Source of the DNA: Oligoflexia bacterium
Lineage (GTDB): Bacteria > Bdellovibrionota_C > UBA2361 > JAFLCA01
DNA length: 47,591 bases
NCBI GenBank assembly: GCA_019694465.1
Contig: JAIBBV010000025.1
Span: 1 to 47,591, forward strand
Direction: 5' to 3'
Shown here: in pieces, positions 34,756-42,961 of the stretch
Layout: every line of letters begins with the position of its first letter
Numbering within the stretch: position 1 is the first letter of the stretch
The notes under the pieces: generated by a model
Told to the model about the DNA's origin: nothing
Seen by the model: the letters and a program-made list of their open reading frames with translations, nothing else
Databases searched by the model: none
Translations under genes and position numbers: made by a program

Positions 34756-36705
34756 TTTCCATTCCTTATCAGGACGCTAGCCCTAATTTTCTTAACTATC
34801 GCTGCGGCATGCGCGCCCATCGCCCCCAGCGACTCCTCAAAAAGTCCAGAACTTCTCAGAGTTGCCAACACCTCCACACTAACTGCAAGCGCGCGAGAAA
34901 TTTTTCGAGAGCTGCTTGAAGCACGCTTAGCTCCCAGCGATCTTGCGCTGCGCACTTATGGCAATTTGATCTGGGCTCAAGACACGCCAGGAGCAAGGCA
35001 TCCATTGCTGTGGGGGATAAAGGACGGCAAGCGCACTCTGCTATGGGATCCGAACTCACATCTGTCCGATTTTACCAGCGCTGAACTGGGCGTAGTTCGA
35101 ATGCGCTCAGATCTAAATGCTCTGGCGTTTAGCGCTGATCTATTTCACCAGGGTCACTATCAGGCTTTTGTCCTCTCTCCGTTATCGGCTAAGCCCCAGC
35201 TCATTGGATCGACCAGCGAGGACATACAAGATTTGCAATGGGCCGATCGTGACACACTTTGCTTTCTAGTACGACACGATTTACGTGCTGACGAATTACG
35301 TTGCGCCCCGGCCCTTACCCCACAACTGGCGAAAACTATTTTCCGGGAACACGATCAAACATATGCGCTCTCGATCCAAGCCGTTCCAGAAGGCCGCGCG
35401 CTGATTGTACGCAGCGCATCTACTCAAGGTAGCCAGCACTTTTTACTTGGCACAAAACACGGACAATATCAGTTTAAGGCTCTGGCTGCTCGCCGCAGTA
35501 ATATTCTAGAACGCGCTAGCTGGTGGGGAAATCAAGTTGCATTACTTGCTCAAGCCTCGAGCCGCGCACCGACGATATACCTGGTAGGCGAGAATAATGA
35601 ATCAAAAGAGCTATTGCTGGGAGACCCAGCGAGTACAGTCGAAGCAATGTTGGAGACAACCCCTGGATTGCTGCTGTTGGTACGCAGCAACGGTTTGCCT
35701 CAACTTATGCTGCTCAGCGACAGGAATAATCCAGCTGCAAACCTGGTATTGGATGACCCAGCTTTCACAAGCCTAGAGTTGTTGCCTGAGCCGGGCACTC
35801 TTTCTGACTTTGTCTTCGTGCGCGCCTCAGCCCCCGACAAGCCTCCACATATTATTAGGCTGCAACTTAGCCCATCTCAAAAGGCACAAACGCAAGTGGT
35901 CTCGGCTCCTTCCCCGCTCCCATTCCCGCTTCGATTAGAGCAGCAACTTTGCCGGAGGACTGACGGCAAGGATGTCCCGCTGACCCTACTGCGCCGAGCG
36001 GATCAGCCATGGCCTAGGCAAATTGTGCTTCAAGCTTACGGAGCCTATGGCGCGATTACCGGCCTAAACTTTGAACCAACCCAAATACCTCTTCTGCGAC
36101 GCGGCTTCGCCATCGCCACAGCCCAGGTGCGCGGTGGCGGCATCAGAGGGAATAGTTGGTGGAAAGATGGCGCAGGGGCAAACAAACAGCACACCTTTGA
36201 GGACTATTTAGCTTGTGCGGAAATGTTGCGCGACTCCAAGCAAGTTACGACCATAATTGGCCGCGGTCGTAGCGCCGGCGGGCTAACAGTTGCCTCCTCA
36301 GCTCTACGTCGACCAGACTTGTTCGACGCTCTGGTACTAGACAAGCCGTTCTTGAATGTAATTGATTTCGTTAACAACATATCTGCACCGCTGCGCGATC
36401 GCGAGCTTAGTGAATGGGGTGACCCGTCTATAGCAAGTCAAAGGGTAGCTATCAGCTCATATAGCCCATATCCATTTCCTGCACAAAAGCGCTTCCCGCC
36501 TACGCTTGTCGTCACAAGTCGCAAAGATGAAATTCTACCGGCACAAGTCGCCGCTGACTGGGCCCAGCAAGTGGCGTCGGCTGGCAATTCAGTGGAACTG
36601 CGCATCGGCGAGCAGTCCACTCATAGCAGTAGTGCTGATGACATCGAGGGACTCGAGGAAGAGGCCCTAATACAGAACTATATTCTTGAACGCAGTGAAC
36701 ACTGA
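34729..36705 (+). CDS. Prolyl-oligopeptidase-family (S9) lipoprotein, start uncertain
   Basis: The lipoprotein signal IRTLALIFLTIAAAC, with the acylated Cys at codon 34810-34812, shows that translation starts at or near the 3' end of tRNA-Leu. The first standard start is ATG 34729 inside the tRNA; an ATC at 34768, just ahead of an AGG codon, would give an ideal 15-residue lipoprotein signal but is a rare start codon. The N-terminal 400 residues form a beta-propeller-like region. The C-terminal alpha/beta-hydrolase has LQAYGAYG, QVRGGG, the nucleophile motif GRSAGGLTVASS, an Asp in VVTSRKDEILP and a probable His in EQSTHSSS. The layout suits oligopeptidase B/prolyl oligopeptidase. It probably cleaves short peptides in the envelope. 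Confidence 0.87.
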   Translation: MGVQVPPPAFPFLIRTLALIFLTIAAACAPIAPSDSSKSPELLRVANTSTLTASAREIFRELLEARLAPSDLALRTYGNLIWAQDTPGARHPLLWGIKDGKRTLLWDPNSHLSDFTSAELGVVRMRSDLNALAFSADLFHQGHYQAFVLSPLSAKPQLIGSTSEDIQDLQWADRDTLCFLVRHDLRADELRCAPALTPQLAKTIFREHDQTYALSIQAVPEGRALIVRSASTQGSQHFLLGTKHGQYQFKALAARRSNILERASWWGNQVALLAQASSRAPTIYLVGENNESKELLLGDPASTVEAMLETTPGLLLLVRSNGLPQLMLLSDRNNPAANLVLDDPAFTSLELLPEPGTLSDFVFVRASAPDKPPHIIRLQLSPSQKAQTQVVSAPSPLPFPLRLEQQLCRRTDGKDVPLTLLRRADQPWPRQIVLQAYGAYGAITGLNFEPTQIPLLRRGFAIATAQVRGGGIRGNSWWKDGAGANKQHTFEDYLACAEMLRDSKQVTTIIGRGRSAGGLTVASSALRRPDLFDALVLDKPFLNVIDFVNNISAPLRDRELSEWGDPSIASQRVAISSYSPYPFPAQKRFPPTLVVTSRKDEILPAQVAADWAQQVASAGNSVELRIGEQSTHSSSADDIEGLEEEALIQNYILERSEH

Positions 36706-36736
36706 GATTTTTACCACTAAAATGAGCCGGGCTGAT

Positions 36737-37246
36737 CTAACGAGCTAGCTCTTTCTCAATCGCATCAAACGAAGCGACTTGGGCTACAATAGTGCCATTT
36801 GGATCGATGATAAATACTTGCGGAACCTCCGAGCACTGGAAGCTAAGGTAGGCTTCGTCAAACTCTGCGTTTCCGGAAAAGGCAAAGTCGATTGCTTGCA
36901 TTGAAGGCTGACTTGCAAAGGCCTGCACCTTGGACAAATCCGCTTCCTTATCAACAGAGACAGCCAAAAATTCGACATCGCCTCTAGCACGTCGCTCAAG
37001 GGCGTAAGGCCCAAGATCGCGTAACAGCCCTTTAGAACGCGAACACCATTGCGCGAAAAACACTAGCACCACCTTTTTGCCCAAGTACTGCGAGAGAGGC
37101 ACATAGGCTCCTCCCAGCAGTTGTACCCGCGTAGTTGGTTGCGGCAGCCCTAGCATGGCCTTGGAGCCGGCTGACTGTCCCGCACAGCCAGTCAAGCTTC
37201 CTATGCAAATACATAAAAGCAGTATGGCAAGGAATTTCGCTCTCAT
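36737..37246 (-). CDS. Thioredoxin-fold lipoprotein with CxxS active site
   Basis: The product is 169 aa. A lipoprotein signal peptide ends in LTGC (Cys21). The rest is a TlpA/AhpC-like thioredoxin fold: GKKVVLVFFAQWC, then DVEFLAVSVDKEADLSKV, and the cis-Pro loop EVPQVFIIDPNG. The active site reads WCSRS: Cys68 is kept but the resolving Cys is Ser71, so a standard CxxC oxidoreductase cycle is impossible; a one-Cys peroxidase, a mixed-disulfide trap or a binding role is more likely. The start codon follows the stop of the pseudokinase gene with no spacer, and AAGGAG lies in the 3' end of that gene, so the two are coupled. Envelope location; partner probably the pseudokinase. Confidence 0.85.
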   Translation of the reverse strand: MRAKFLAILLLCICIGSLTGCAGQSAGSKAMLGLPQPTTRVQLLGGAYVPLSQYLGKKVVLVFFAQWCSRSKGLLRDLGPYALERRARGDVEFLAVSVDKEADLSKVQAFASQPSMQAIDFAFSGNAEFDEAYLSFQCSEVPQVFIIDPNGTIVAQVASFDAIEKELAR

Positions 37247-39697
37247 TTACTGGCGCTCCTTAATCACCCAGAAGGTATCGCGATATACCTGTTTAACCTC
37301 AGGATCCTTCTCGCCTTCATAGTGCTGAATAATTAACCTCAGCGCTGTGATGTCATTGTAGCCCTTAAGCTTACGCACCGCCGCCATGCGAATTTCCTTA
37401 TCGGGATAATCCAGCATATTCAAGAGCCCGCTAAGCCCAAGTAGGTCGGAATACTTGTCCACAATTGCACGCACAATCGGTGTGTTCTTGGTATCGAGCA
37501 ATATATTTACAAGATTCGTATCATTAACGTACTTATCAAAAGCTTGCAGACTCTTTACCACGTCATCAACTGTCGCCAAGTCGAGGAATGACATAACGCC
37601 AATGGCATGCGCAAATTGGGCACGATTATCCCACTGATTTTTTCTAACCCACTCGATTAGTGAGGCAGCTGGCTCGATCGTCAAACTCTTACCTGAAACA
37701 TTGTCGAAGGCCTCGATCAGAATGCCTTGTTCAGTAGAATCGGCTAAAATCGCCAGCAGAACTCTTTCGGACTGCACATCATACCAACGCCCAAAGTTGG
37801 CTACATCGTCGGGCTTCAAAATTCCAGCAGCAGCTCGAATAAGCGAGGTCATAACATCCGGTGGCAAATCACCACGATCGCGAATAACCGATAAGAAAAG
37901 TCCTCGCACCTGCGACAAGATTCCGCGCTCTACAGCAGCGCTAGCGATTGCACGCACATTTGTATCGCTGCGCTCAGCAAGAATTTTTAACAGCCATAAC
38001 ACATCTGGGTCCGGAATCTGCTCGCGCCGCTGCACCACATCATCGCCGAACACTACAGACAGCTCCGGTGAAGATAGAATTAGCGCCAAGGCCGAGTGGC
38101 TCTTCACGTCCTCAAACTTCATGGCATCGCCAATTAGCTGCGCCAACACAGGCTGGTAGTCGGTCAAGCGGTTAGTGTCAATTGCTAATGCCGCTGCCAG
38201 ACGCAGCACCACGGTTGGATTGCTCGCGTAGGCCTGTCGTAGGTAAGAGTTATGCGCCTCTGTTGGCAAAGTCGTATCAAGCGACTGTAGAATAGCTTCG
38301 TAACTTGGAGGCATTTCACCTGGCCGAAGCGTGCGTAACCACTGGCGCACCTGCTCAGCGCTACGCACCAGCCCAAGCCGACGCGCCCTATCAATGATGG
38401 ATTTCTCACTCAAAGCTCGCAGCTGCGGTGACTTGGCATCCTTGGCGCTCTTAACCAAGATATCATGCGCCAACGGATCATCTGAATTTACAATTTTTTC
38501 TAGCTCGGCTGCGCGCTCGTTGAGCGAGACTTCCGGCTCAGCAATCACATCGATAGCTCGGCCCAGTTGATCATTCCCAACTACAGACCGATGCACGGAC
38601 AGCTCAGTCTGCAATTTGGTTTCCAGAACGGAGCTATCAGGCTTCATCTGCTGGATTACGACGATCGAAACAAGCCCAATCAATATTGAGAGACTAAGAA
38701 CCTGCACCGATCGCTTGCGGAAAATTGAATGTTTTGGCACCGCCTTGGGCTTATCTTCAGACCTTGTCGGCGCCACAGATGGACCTGCCTTAACCAGAAC
38801 TGCGTCAGAGGTCTTATCACGCTGCATGACCGGGTCACGCTTTAGGCGCATAGGAGCCTGCTGGTCATCCATCAAGCGTTGACGACTATCGTGTATGGCG
38901 CTGAGAATTGCACCTGCATGCGGAAAACGTTTTTCAGGATGAGGATCAAGGCAACGAAAGACAACATCTTCCGCCCATACTGGCGGTACATTGATATAAG
39001 CCGAAACCGGCTTAACTTTCCCTATATCGAACTGGCCAAGACGGGCAGCAGGGTTTTTATCAAATGGATAGTGATGCGTTAGTAAATGGTAGCCCAAGAC
39101 GCCCAAAGCGAACACATCTGTTGCTGGCTCTGCTCCCCCTCCCGAGCTTTGCTCTGGTGAGACAAAATGCATCGTCTCAAGCGATGGAACCATCGCCGTA
39201 GCTGCTGCCTCTGAATCAAAGGAACCCATCACGCCGACAAAACGGACATCGCCGCCACGATCAACCCAAAAAGAGGCCGCGCATAAATCGCCGCAAGCAA
39301 CTCCATTTTGGTGCAACTTATCGATCGCCCTTGCCGCGCCAATGAAGCGACGTTCGGCCTCAGCTGGCTCAAGATTACCAGCCAAGATCGGCACCCCATC
39401 TAAGGGCGGGAATACAGCAAAAGCCATACCGGCATTGTCAACTCCGTAGGCTAGAAGATCACTCACGCGCGGCGTGATTTGATGAATAGCGGCAAGCCTT
39501 TCAGTAAAACGTCTAACTGCGCCTGACCCCAAAGGCAGTGGATGTCTTAAGATCCACAAGGTAACTGCTGTCCCACGCGTCTTATCAATGGCCTTGTACG
39601 CGTCGGCTGAGCGAGTGGACATCAAGTGTCCTTCAAGCACGAAGTAGTCGCCAATCGCGCCGGGAGTATGTTGTACAGATCCGCCAGTGTCAGCCAT
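37247..39697 (-). CDS. Membrane pseudokinase (Ser/Thr-kinase-like) with HEAT-like repeats
   Basis: The product is 816 aa. Residues about 15-280 have a protein-kinase fold with the lower lobe well kept (SPEQ for APE, DVFALGVLGYHLLTHHYPF, CLDPHPEKRFP). Key residues are lost: the glycine loop is degenerate (EGHLMSTRSA), the beta3 Lys position reads VTLWIL, HRDLKPxN reads CGDLCAAS, and DFG reads VGVMG. It is therefore a pseudokinase. A membrane helix follows at about 333-352 (VQVLSLSILIGLVSIVVI). The remaining 460 residues are helical HEAT-like repeats on the outer side (for example MLDYPDKEIRMAAVRKLKG). It probably senses or scaffolds rather than phosphorylates. It is directly coupled to the CxxS lipoprotein and follows the type III export-gate gene. 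Confidence 0.85.
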   Translation of the reverse strand: MADTGGSVQHTPGAIGDYFVLEGHLMSTRSADAYKAIDKTRGTAVTLWILRHPLPLGSGAVRRFTERLAAIHQITPRVSDLLAYGVDNAGMAFAVFPPLDGVPILAGNLEPAEAERRFIGAARAIDKLHQNGVACGDLCAASFWVDRGGDVRFVGVMGSFDSEAAATAMVPSLETMHFVSPEQSSGGGAEPATDVFALGVLGYHLLTHHYPFDKNPAARLGQFDIGKVKPVSAYINVPPVWAEDVVFRCLDPHPEKRFPHAGAILSAIHDSRQRLMDDQQAPMRLKRDPVMQRDKTSDAVLVKAGPSVAPTRSEDKPKAVPKHSIFRKRSVQVLSLSILIGLVSIVVIQQMKPDSSVLETKLQTELSVHRSVVGNDQLGRAIDVIAEPEVSLNERAAELEKIVNSDDPLAHDILVKSAKDAKSPQLRALSEKSIIDRARRLGLVRSAEQVRQWLRTLRPGEMPPSYEAILQSLDTTLPTEAHNSYLRQAYASNPTVVLRLAAALAIDTNRLTDYQPVLAQLIGDAMKFEDVKSHSALALILSSPELSVVFGDDVVQRREQIPDPDVLWLLKILAERSDTNVRAIASAAVERGILSQVRGLFLSVIRDRGDLPPDVMTSLIRAAAGILKPDDVANFGRWYDVQSERVLLAILADSTEQGILIEAFDNVSGKSLTIEPAASLIEWVRKNQWDNRAQFAHAIGVMSFLDLATVDDVVKSLQAFDKYVNDTNLVNILLDTKNTPIVRAIVDKYSDLLGLSGLLNMLDYPDKEIRMAAVRKLKGYNDITALRLIIQHYEGEKDPEVKQVYRDTFWVIKERQ

Positions 39698-39738
39698 GAC
39701 TCAGTTAAGATATTGCTAGTAAACTTAAAGCCTAAAAC

Positions 39739-39789
39739 AAAAAAGCCGTGTATTCACAATACAGCCCCGTACTGCTAGCAACGCAGTAC
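39739..39789 (-). terminator. Double hairpin with T-tract after the export-gate gene
   Basis: On the minus strand GTACTGC/GCAGTAC (39789-39769) is followed by TGTATT-GTG-AATACA (39763-39749), then CGGC and TTTTTTGTTTT. This looks like a Rho-independent terminator between the export-gate gene and the pseudokinase gene. It would split the cluster into two transcripts or attenuate the downstream pair. Confidence 0.6.
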
Positions 39790-39871
39790 GCCTCATTTTG
39801 TTAGGCACCCTTAAATATCCCCGATATTCTATACCTTTCCATAGCAGAGCTACAATTCCCTGCTTTTGCCT

Positions 39872-41974
39872 CTATCCCAGCGCCCACTGCGCTACGTTCT
39901 CTATGCGGACGCTAGTATCAAGCTCGGCAAAACTAAGCACAGGTAATGATGACTGCCCCGCTCGCAGGAATGTAACTATCCTCGAGCGTACATCGGGGCT
40001 GGCAAGCACAGCTATGGGTGCCAAGCCATGCTGCCGCAATGGGTCTAACACCGCGCGTAGGCCTCTCCGCAAGCTCTCAAAATCCTCAGCGCTGAGTCCC
40101 AAACCGCCACTTGCGCTGTCTAAAGAGGCACGCGCCAGCACCTGCTCTGCCTCTTCGTTTAGGGTAACTACCTTGAGCGAGCCTCGAGTTGTCTTGAGTC
40201 GCGCTAGTATATGACGCTTGCGCGCAAGCCTCACAAAAGCAACTACATCATGCACATCAAACCCATCCTCTGCTCCGAGTCGAGCGCCGAAAGATGAGCA
40301 GTAAGCGGCTACCGACTCAACAACACTCTTAAAATCTCTAATTCCCACACCCTGACGGATTAGCTCTTGCAGCACATCAGTCAAGCGCGAGAGCGTCATG
40401 TATTCTCGATTTAACGCATCAGCAATTAGACCAGGGTACTTTTTCTCTAATGCCTTAAGCATGCCATGCACATCTGTCAGGGAGAGCACTTCTTCAGGGT
40501 GCTGTTGGTAAAATGCGGCGATGTGTAACGCGATAAACTCAAAAAAGTCGAAGGCACGAATGTTGCCAGCTTCCAGAATTTTCCTAAGACTCGGGCTTTG
40601 GGCAGCCCAAAAAACCCGCTCTCCGCTCAAGGGATGCTCAACTTCTGAGATTACCTCCAAGCCCAGAACTGCGGCTTGCTCCGGATTGACCTCAACCACC
40701 ATGGCATCTAACAGCACAGCTCCTGTGCCCGCAACTGCATCACCCACCACAAACGCGTAGCGCGATGGAGCGCACTGGTCATCCGACAATACTCTTAACT
40801 CAGGCAGTCGAATTCCGTGCTCATGATAGAAATCGGCTTGCAAATCTGCCCACCAAGCCCGGTAGCGCGGAGCATTCATTTTGTACAACCGGTACAACAT
40901 GGCCGCATCAAGATGCAGCAAAACTGCCCCTTCAACAGACTGGCGGTCATCGAGCGAACTTGGAGTAAACCCTAATAATCCCCCCACTGCCGATGGAAGC
41001 TGCTCACGGCGTACAGCAAATTCATTTACAAATTGGCCGCGCGTACGCTGCATCCACAGACCGCCCAAGATCAACAATGTGCCCATGAGCAAAAATGGCG
41101 CAGTTGGCAGGCCTGGCAACAAGGATATAAGCGCAGCCAGGCAACCGGCAAAAATTAAAGCACCGGGGCGCTGCAACAACTGCACCCCTACATCACTGCC
41201 AAGCGTTGTATTCTCTCCAGACGACACACGCGTCACAACTATACCGGCGCAAACTGAAATTAGTAGTGCTGGTATTTGGCTTACCAAGCCATCTCCAACA
41301 GTCAATACCGTGTATGTTTGCGCAGCATCAGAGAAACTCATGCCTCCTGCAACGCCCAGGTAAATTCCAGCCACAATGTTTATAACAATAATGAAGAGAC
41401 CGGCGATCGCATCGCCCTGCACAAACTTCATGGCACCATCCATTGAGCCGTAAAGCTGTGATTCCTTCCTTAAGTCATCGCGTCGCTGCTGGGCCTGTTC
41501 AGCGGAGAGCAGGCCTGCTCTCAAGTCAGCATCAATTGCCATTTGCTTACCGGGCAAAGAATCCAGCGCGAAGCGCGCCGCGACTTCAGAAACACGTGCT
41601 GACCCGCGTGCAATTACAATAAAGTTGACGATAGTAATAATGGTAAAAATAATTATACCGACTAATATTTCGCCGCGAATCAAAAATGTACCGAATGCCT
41701 CGATCACACGACCAGCGTTACCGTCACTCAAAATCAAGCGCGTCGAAGCGATATTAAGAGCTAGTCGAAACAGAGTTGTAAGAAGCAGAATTGAGGGAAA
41801 AGCTAGCAATGCTAGTGCGTTTGGCATGTAAAGCCCGACTAACAGCAATAGAAGCGCAAAGCTAATATTGGCAGCTAACAAGAAGTCCAGCAGTACCGTA
41901 GGCAATGGCACCAGCAACATGGCGGTGATCGCTACGACCACCAGTGCCAATATTATATCGCTGCGCCTAGCCAT
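39872..41974 (-). CDS. sctV/flhA: Type III secretion export-gate protein, FlhA/SctV family, SctV-like
   Basis: The product is 700 aa. Eight membrane helices in the first 310 residues carry the family core (FPSILLLTTLFRLALNIAST, LDSLPGKQMAIDADLRAGLL, LTVGDGLVSQIPALLIS). A cytoplasmic domain forms the nonameric ring. Three points favour injectisome SctV over flagellar FlhA: the loop after the third helix is LSDGNAGRVIEAFG, without the GHEG-type insertion of FlhA; the FHIPEP-region motif reads KESQLYGSMDGAMKFVQGDA, where FlhA has READFYGAMDGASKFVRG; and the helix IITIVNFIVIARGSARVSEV is SctV-like. The C-terminal domain is divergent. It follows tadC after 58 bp. No other type III genes are in the window, so which system it serves is open. 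Confidence 0.9.
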   Translation of the reverse strand: MARRSDIILALVVVAITAMLLVPLPTVLLDFLLAANISFALLLLLVGLYMPNALALLAFPSILLLTTLFRLALNIASTRLILSDGNAGRVIEAFGTFLIRGEILVGIIIFTIITIVNFIVIARGSARVSEVAARFALDSLPGKQMAIDADLRAGLLSAEQAQQRRDDLRKESQLYGSMDGAMKFVQGDAIAGLFIIVINIVAGIYLGVAGGMSFSDAAQTYTVLTVGDGLVSQIPALLISVCAGIVVTRVSSGENTTLGSDVGVQLLQRPGALIFAGCLAALISLLPGLPTAPFLLMGTLLILGGLWMQRTRGQFVNEFAVRREQLPSAVGGLLGFTPSSLDDRQSVEGAVLLHLDAAMLYRLYKMNAPRYRAWWADLQADFYHEHGIRLPELRVLSDDQCAPSRYAFVVGDAVAGTGAVLLDAMVVEVNPEQAAVLGLEVISEVEHPLSGERVFWAAQSPSLRKILEAGNIRAFDFFEFIALHIAAFYQQHPEEVLSLTDVHGMLKALEKKYPGLIADALNREYMTLSRLTDVLQELIRQGVGIRDFKSVVESVAAYCSSFGARLGAEDGFDVHDVVAFVRLARKRHILARLKTTRGSLKVVTLNEEAEQVLARASLDSASGGLGLSAEDFESLRRGLRAVLDPLRQHGLAPIAVLASPDVRSRIVTFLRAGQSSLPVLSFAELDTSVRIENVAQWALG

Positions 41975-42032
41975 GCTGCTATCTGCTCCTTAAGACTGCT
42001 TTTGGGGCGTTGCCGGCCCTGAGCTAAGAACT

Positions 42033-42956
42033 CTAATTGAAGGCTCCCACTACCTGCAAGCCGAAGCCGACTAGCATGATTACTAAGAAGCCTAAAAACA
42101 CCATCGCTACCGGACCAGTGGCTTCTAGCTCAAGCTTCTTAATCTTGGCTTCAATACGCGCTTCACGTTGAGCGGACACGGCATCTGCTAGCTCTTGTAA
42201 TTGGCGGGTAATTTCACCGCCATGCTTGGCCACCTGCGACAGAGACATGAAGGCATGTTTAAGCTCGGTGTGCCCTGAAAGTCTGCCTGTCTCGAGTAAC
42301 GCATCTTCCAGCGAAACGCCTGACTTTACGTAGTACTGAGCGTGACGCAGGAGTTCTGTTACCACATTGTGACTGTCGCGCTCATCAGCCATCGCCACCA
42401 CCCTCTGCAAGCAGGGTCCGATATCTAGAGAGCTACTGACGCCGATTGAGATCTGCTCAACTACCAGTGGCAGATAGAACATGATCTCTTCGCCACGCCA
42501 CTTGATCTTACGATCGAGAATAGAGAAAGGGATCTGCAGACCTACCAAAATACCCATTACCAACCCGATCACGGCGAAATTGAAGCCCAGCTGCCCAAAC
42601 AGAAACGCCCCCACTGGGCCAGCGACCAATGGAACAATCAAGCGCATGCGATGAAACTCGCGCTTATCCTTGTCTGAAAATATCCCGGCATGGAAGAAAC
42701 GCTCATCAAGCGTCGGCTTAAGTTTCTTCTCAGCCTTGCGTTTGGTCTCAGCTTTTAGGCGTTCAAACTCCTTGCCTGTCGGATCGTTACGCAGCCTGGC
42801 ACGTTCTTCACTGGGTGTCCCTAGGCCAGCGCCAGCTCCCATCAGATTTCTGAGATTAGCGCTGCGGCGCGGTGCGAATAGGAAGTACAAGAACACACCG
42901 CCCGACAACAATGCCAGCAATAGCGCTCCAACCCCTATTACAACGCGTGCTTCCAT
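42033..42956 (-). CDS. tadC: Tad/Flp pilus assembly protein TadC
   Basis: The product is 307 aa, a type II secretion F-domain protein. A first helix (residues about 5-28) is followed by a charged stretch rich in Arg/Lys/Glu. Next comes a pair of helices (LIVPLVAGPVGAFLFG, FAVIGLVMGILVGLQ), the F domain with LPLVVEQISIGVSSSLDIGPCL and MSLSQVAKHGGEITRQLQELAD, and a last helix (MVFLGFLVIMLVGFGLQVV). With TadB it forms the inner-membrane platform on which CpaF acts. It begins five bases after the tadB stop, so the genes are tightly coupled. Confidence 0.93.
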   Translation of the reverse strand: MEARVVIGVGALLLALLSGGVFLYFLFAPRRSANLRNLMGAGAGLGTPSEERARLRNDPTGKEFERLKAETKRKAEKKLKPTLDERFFHAGIFSDKDKREFHRMRLIVPLVAGPVGAFLFGQLGFNFAVIGLVMGILVGLQIPFSILDRKIKWRGEEIMFYLPLVVEQISIGVSSSLDIGPCLQRVVAMADERDSHNVVTELLRHAQYYVKSGVSLEDALLETGRLSGHTELKHAFMSLSQVAKHGGEITRQLQELADAVSAQREARIEAKIKKLELEATGPVAMVFLGFLVIMLVGFGLQVVGAFN

Positions 42957-42961
42957 CGCTG

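Noticed and set aside
37947..38175. Several frames antisense to the pseudokinase gene
   Set aside because: They are shadows of the long minus-strand gene, whose domain content is clear.
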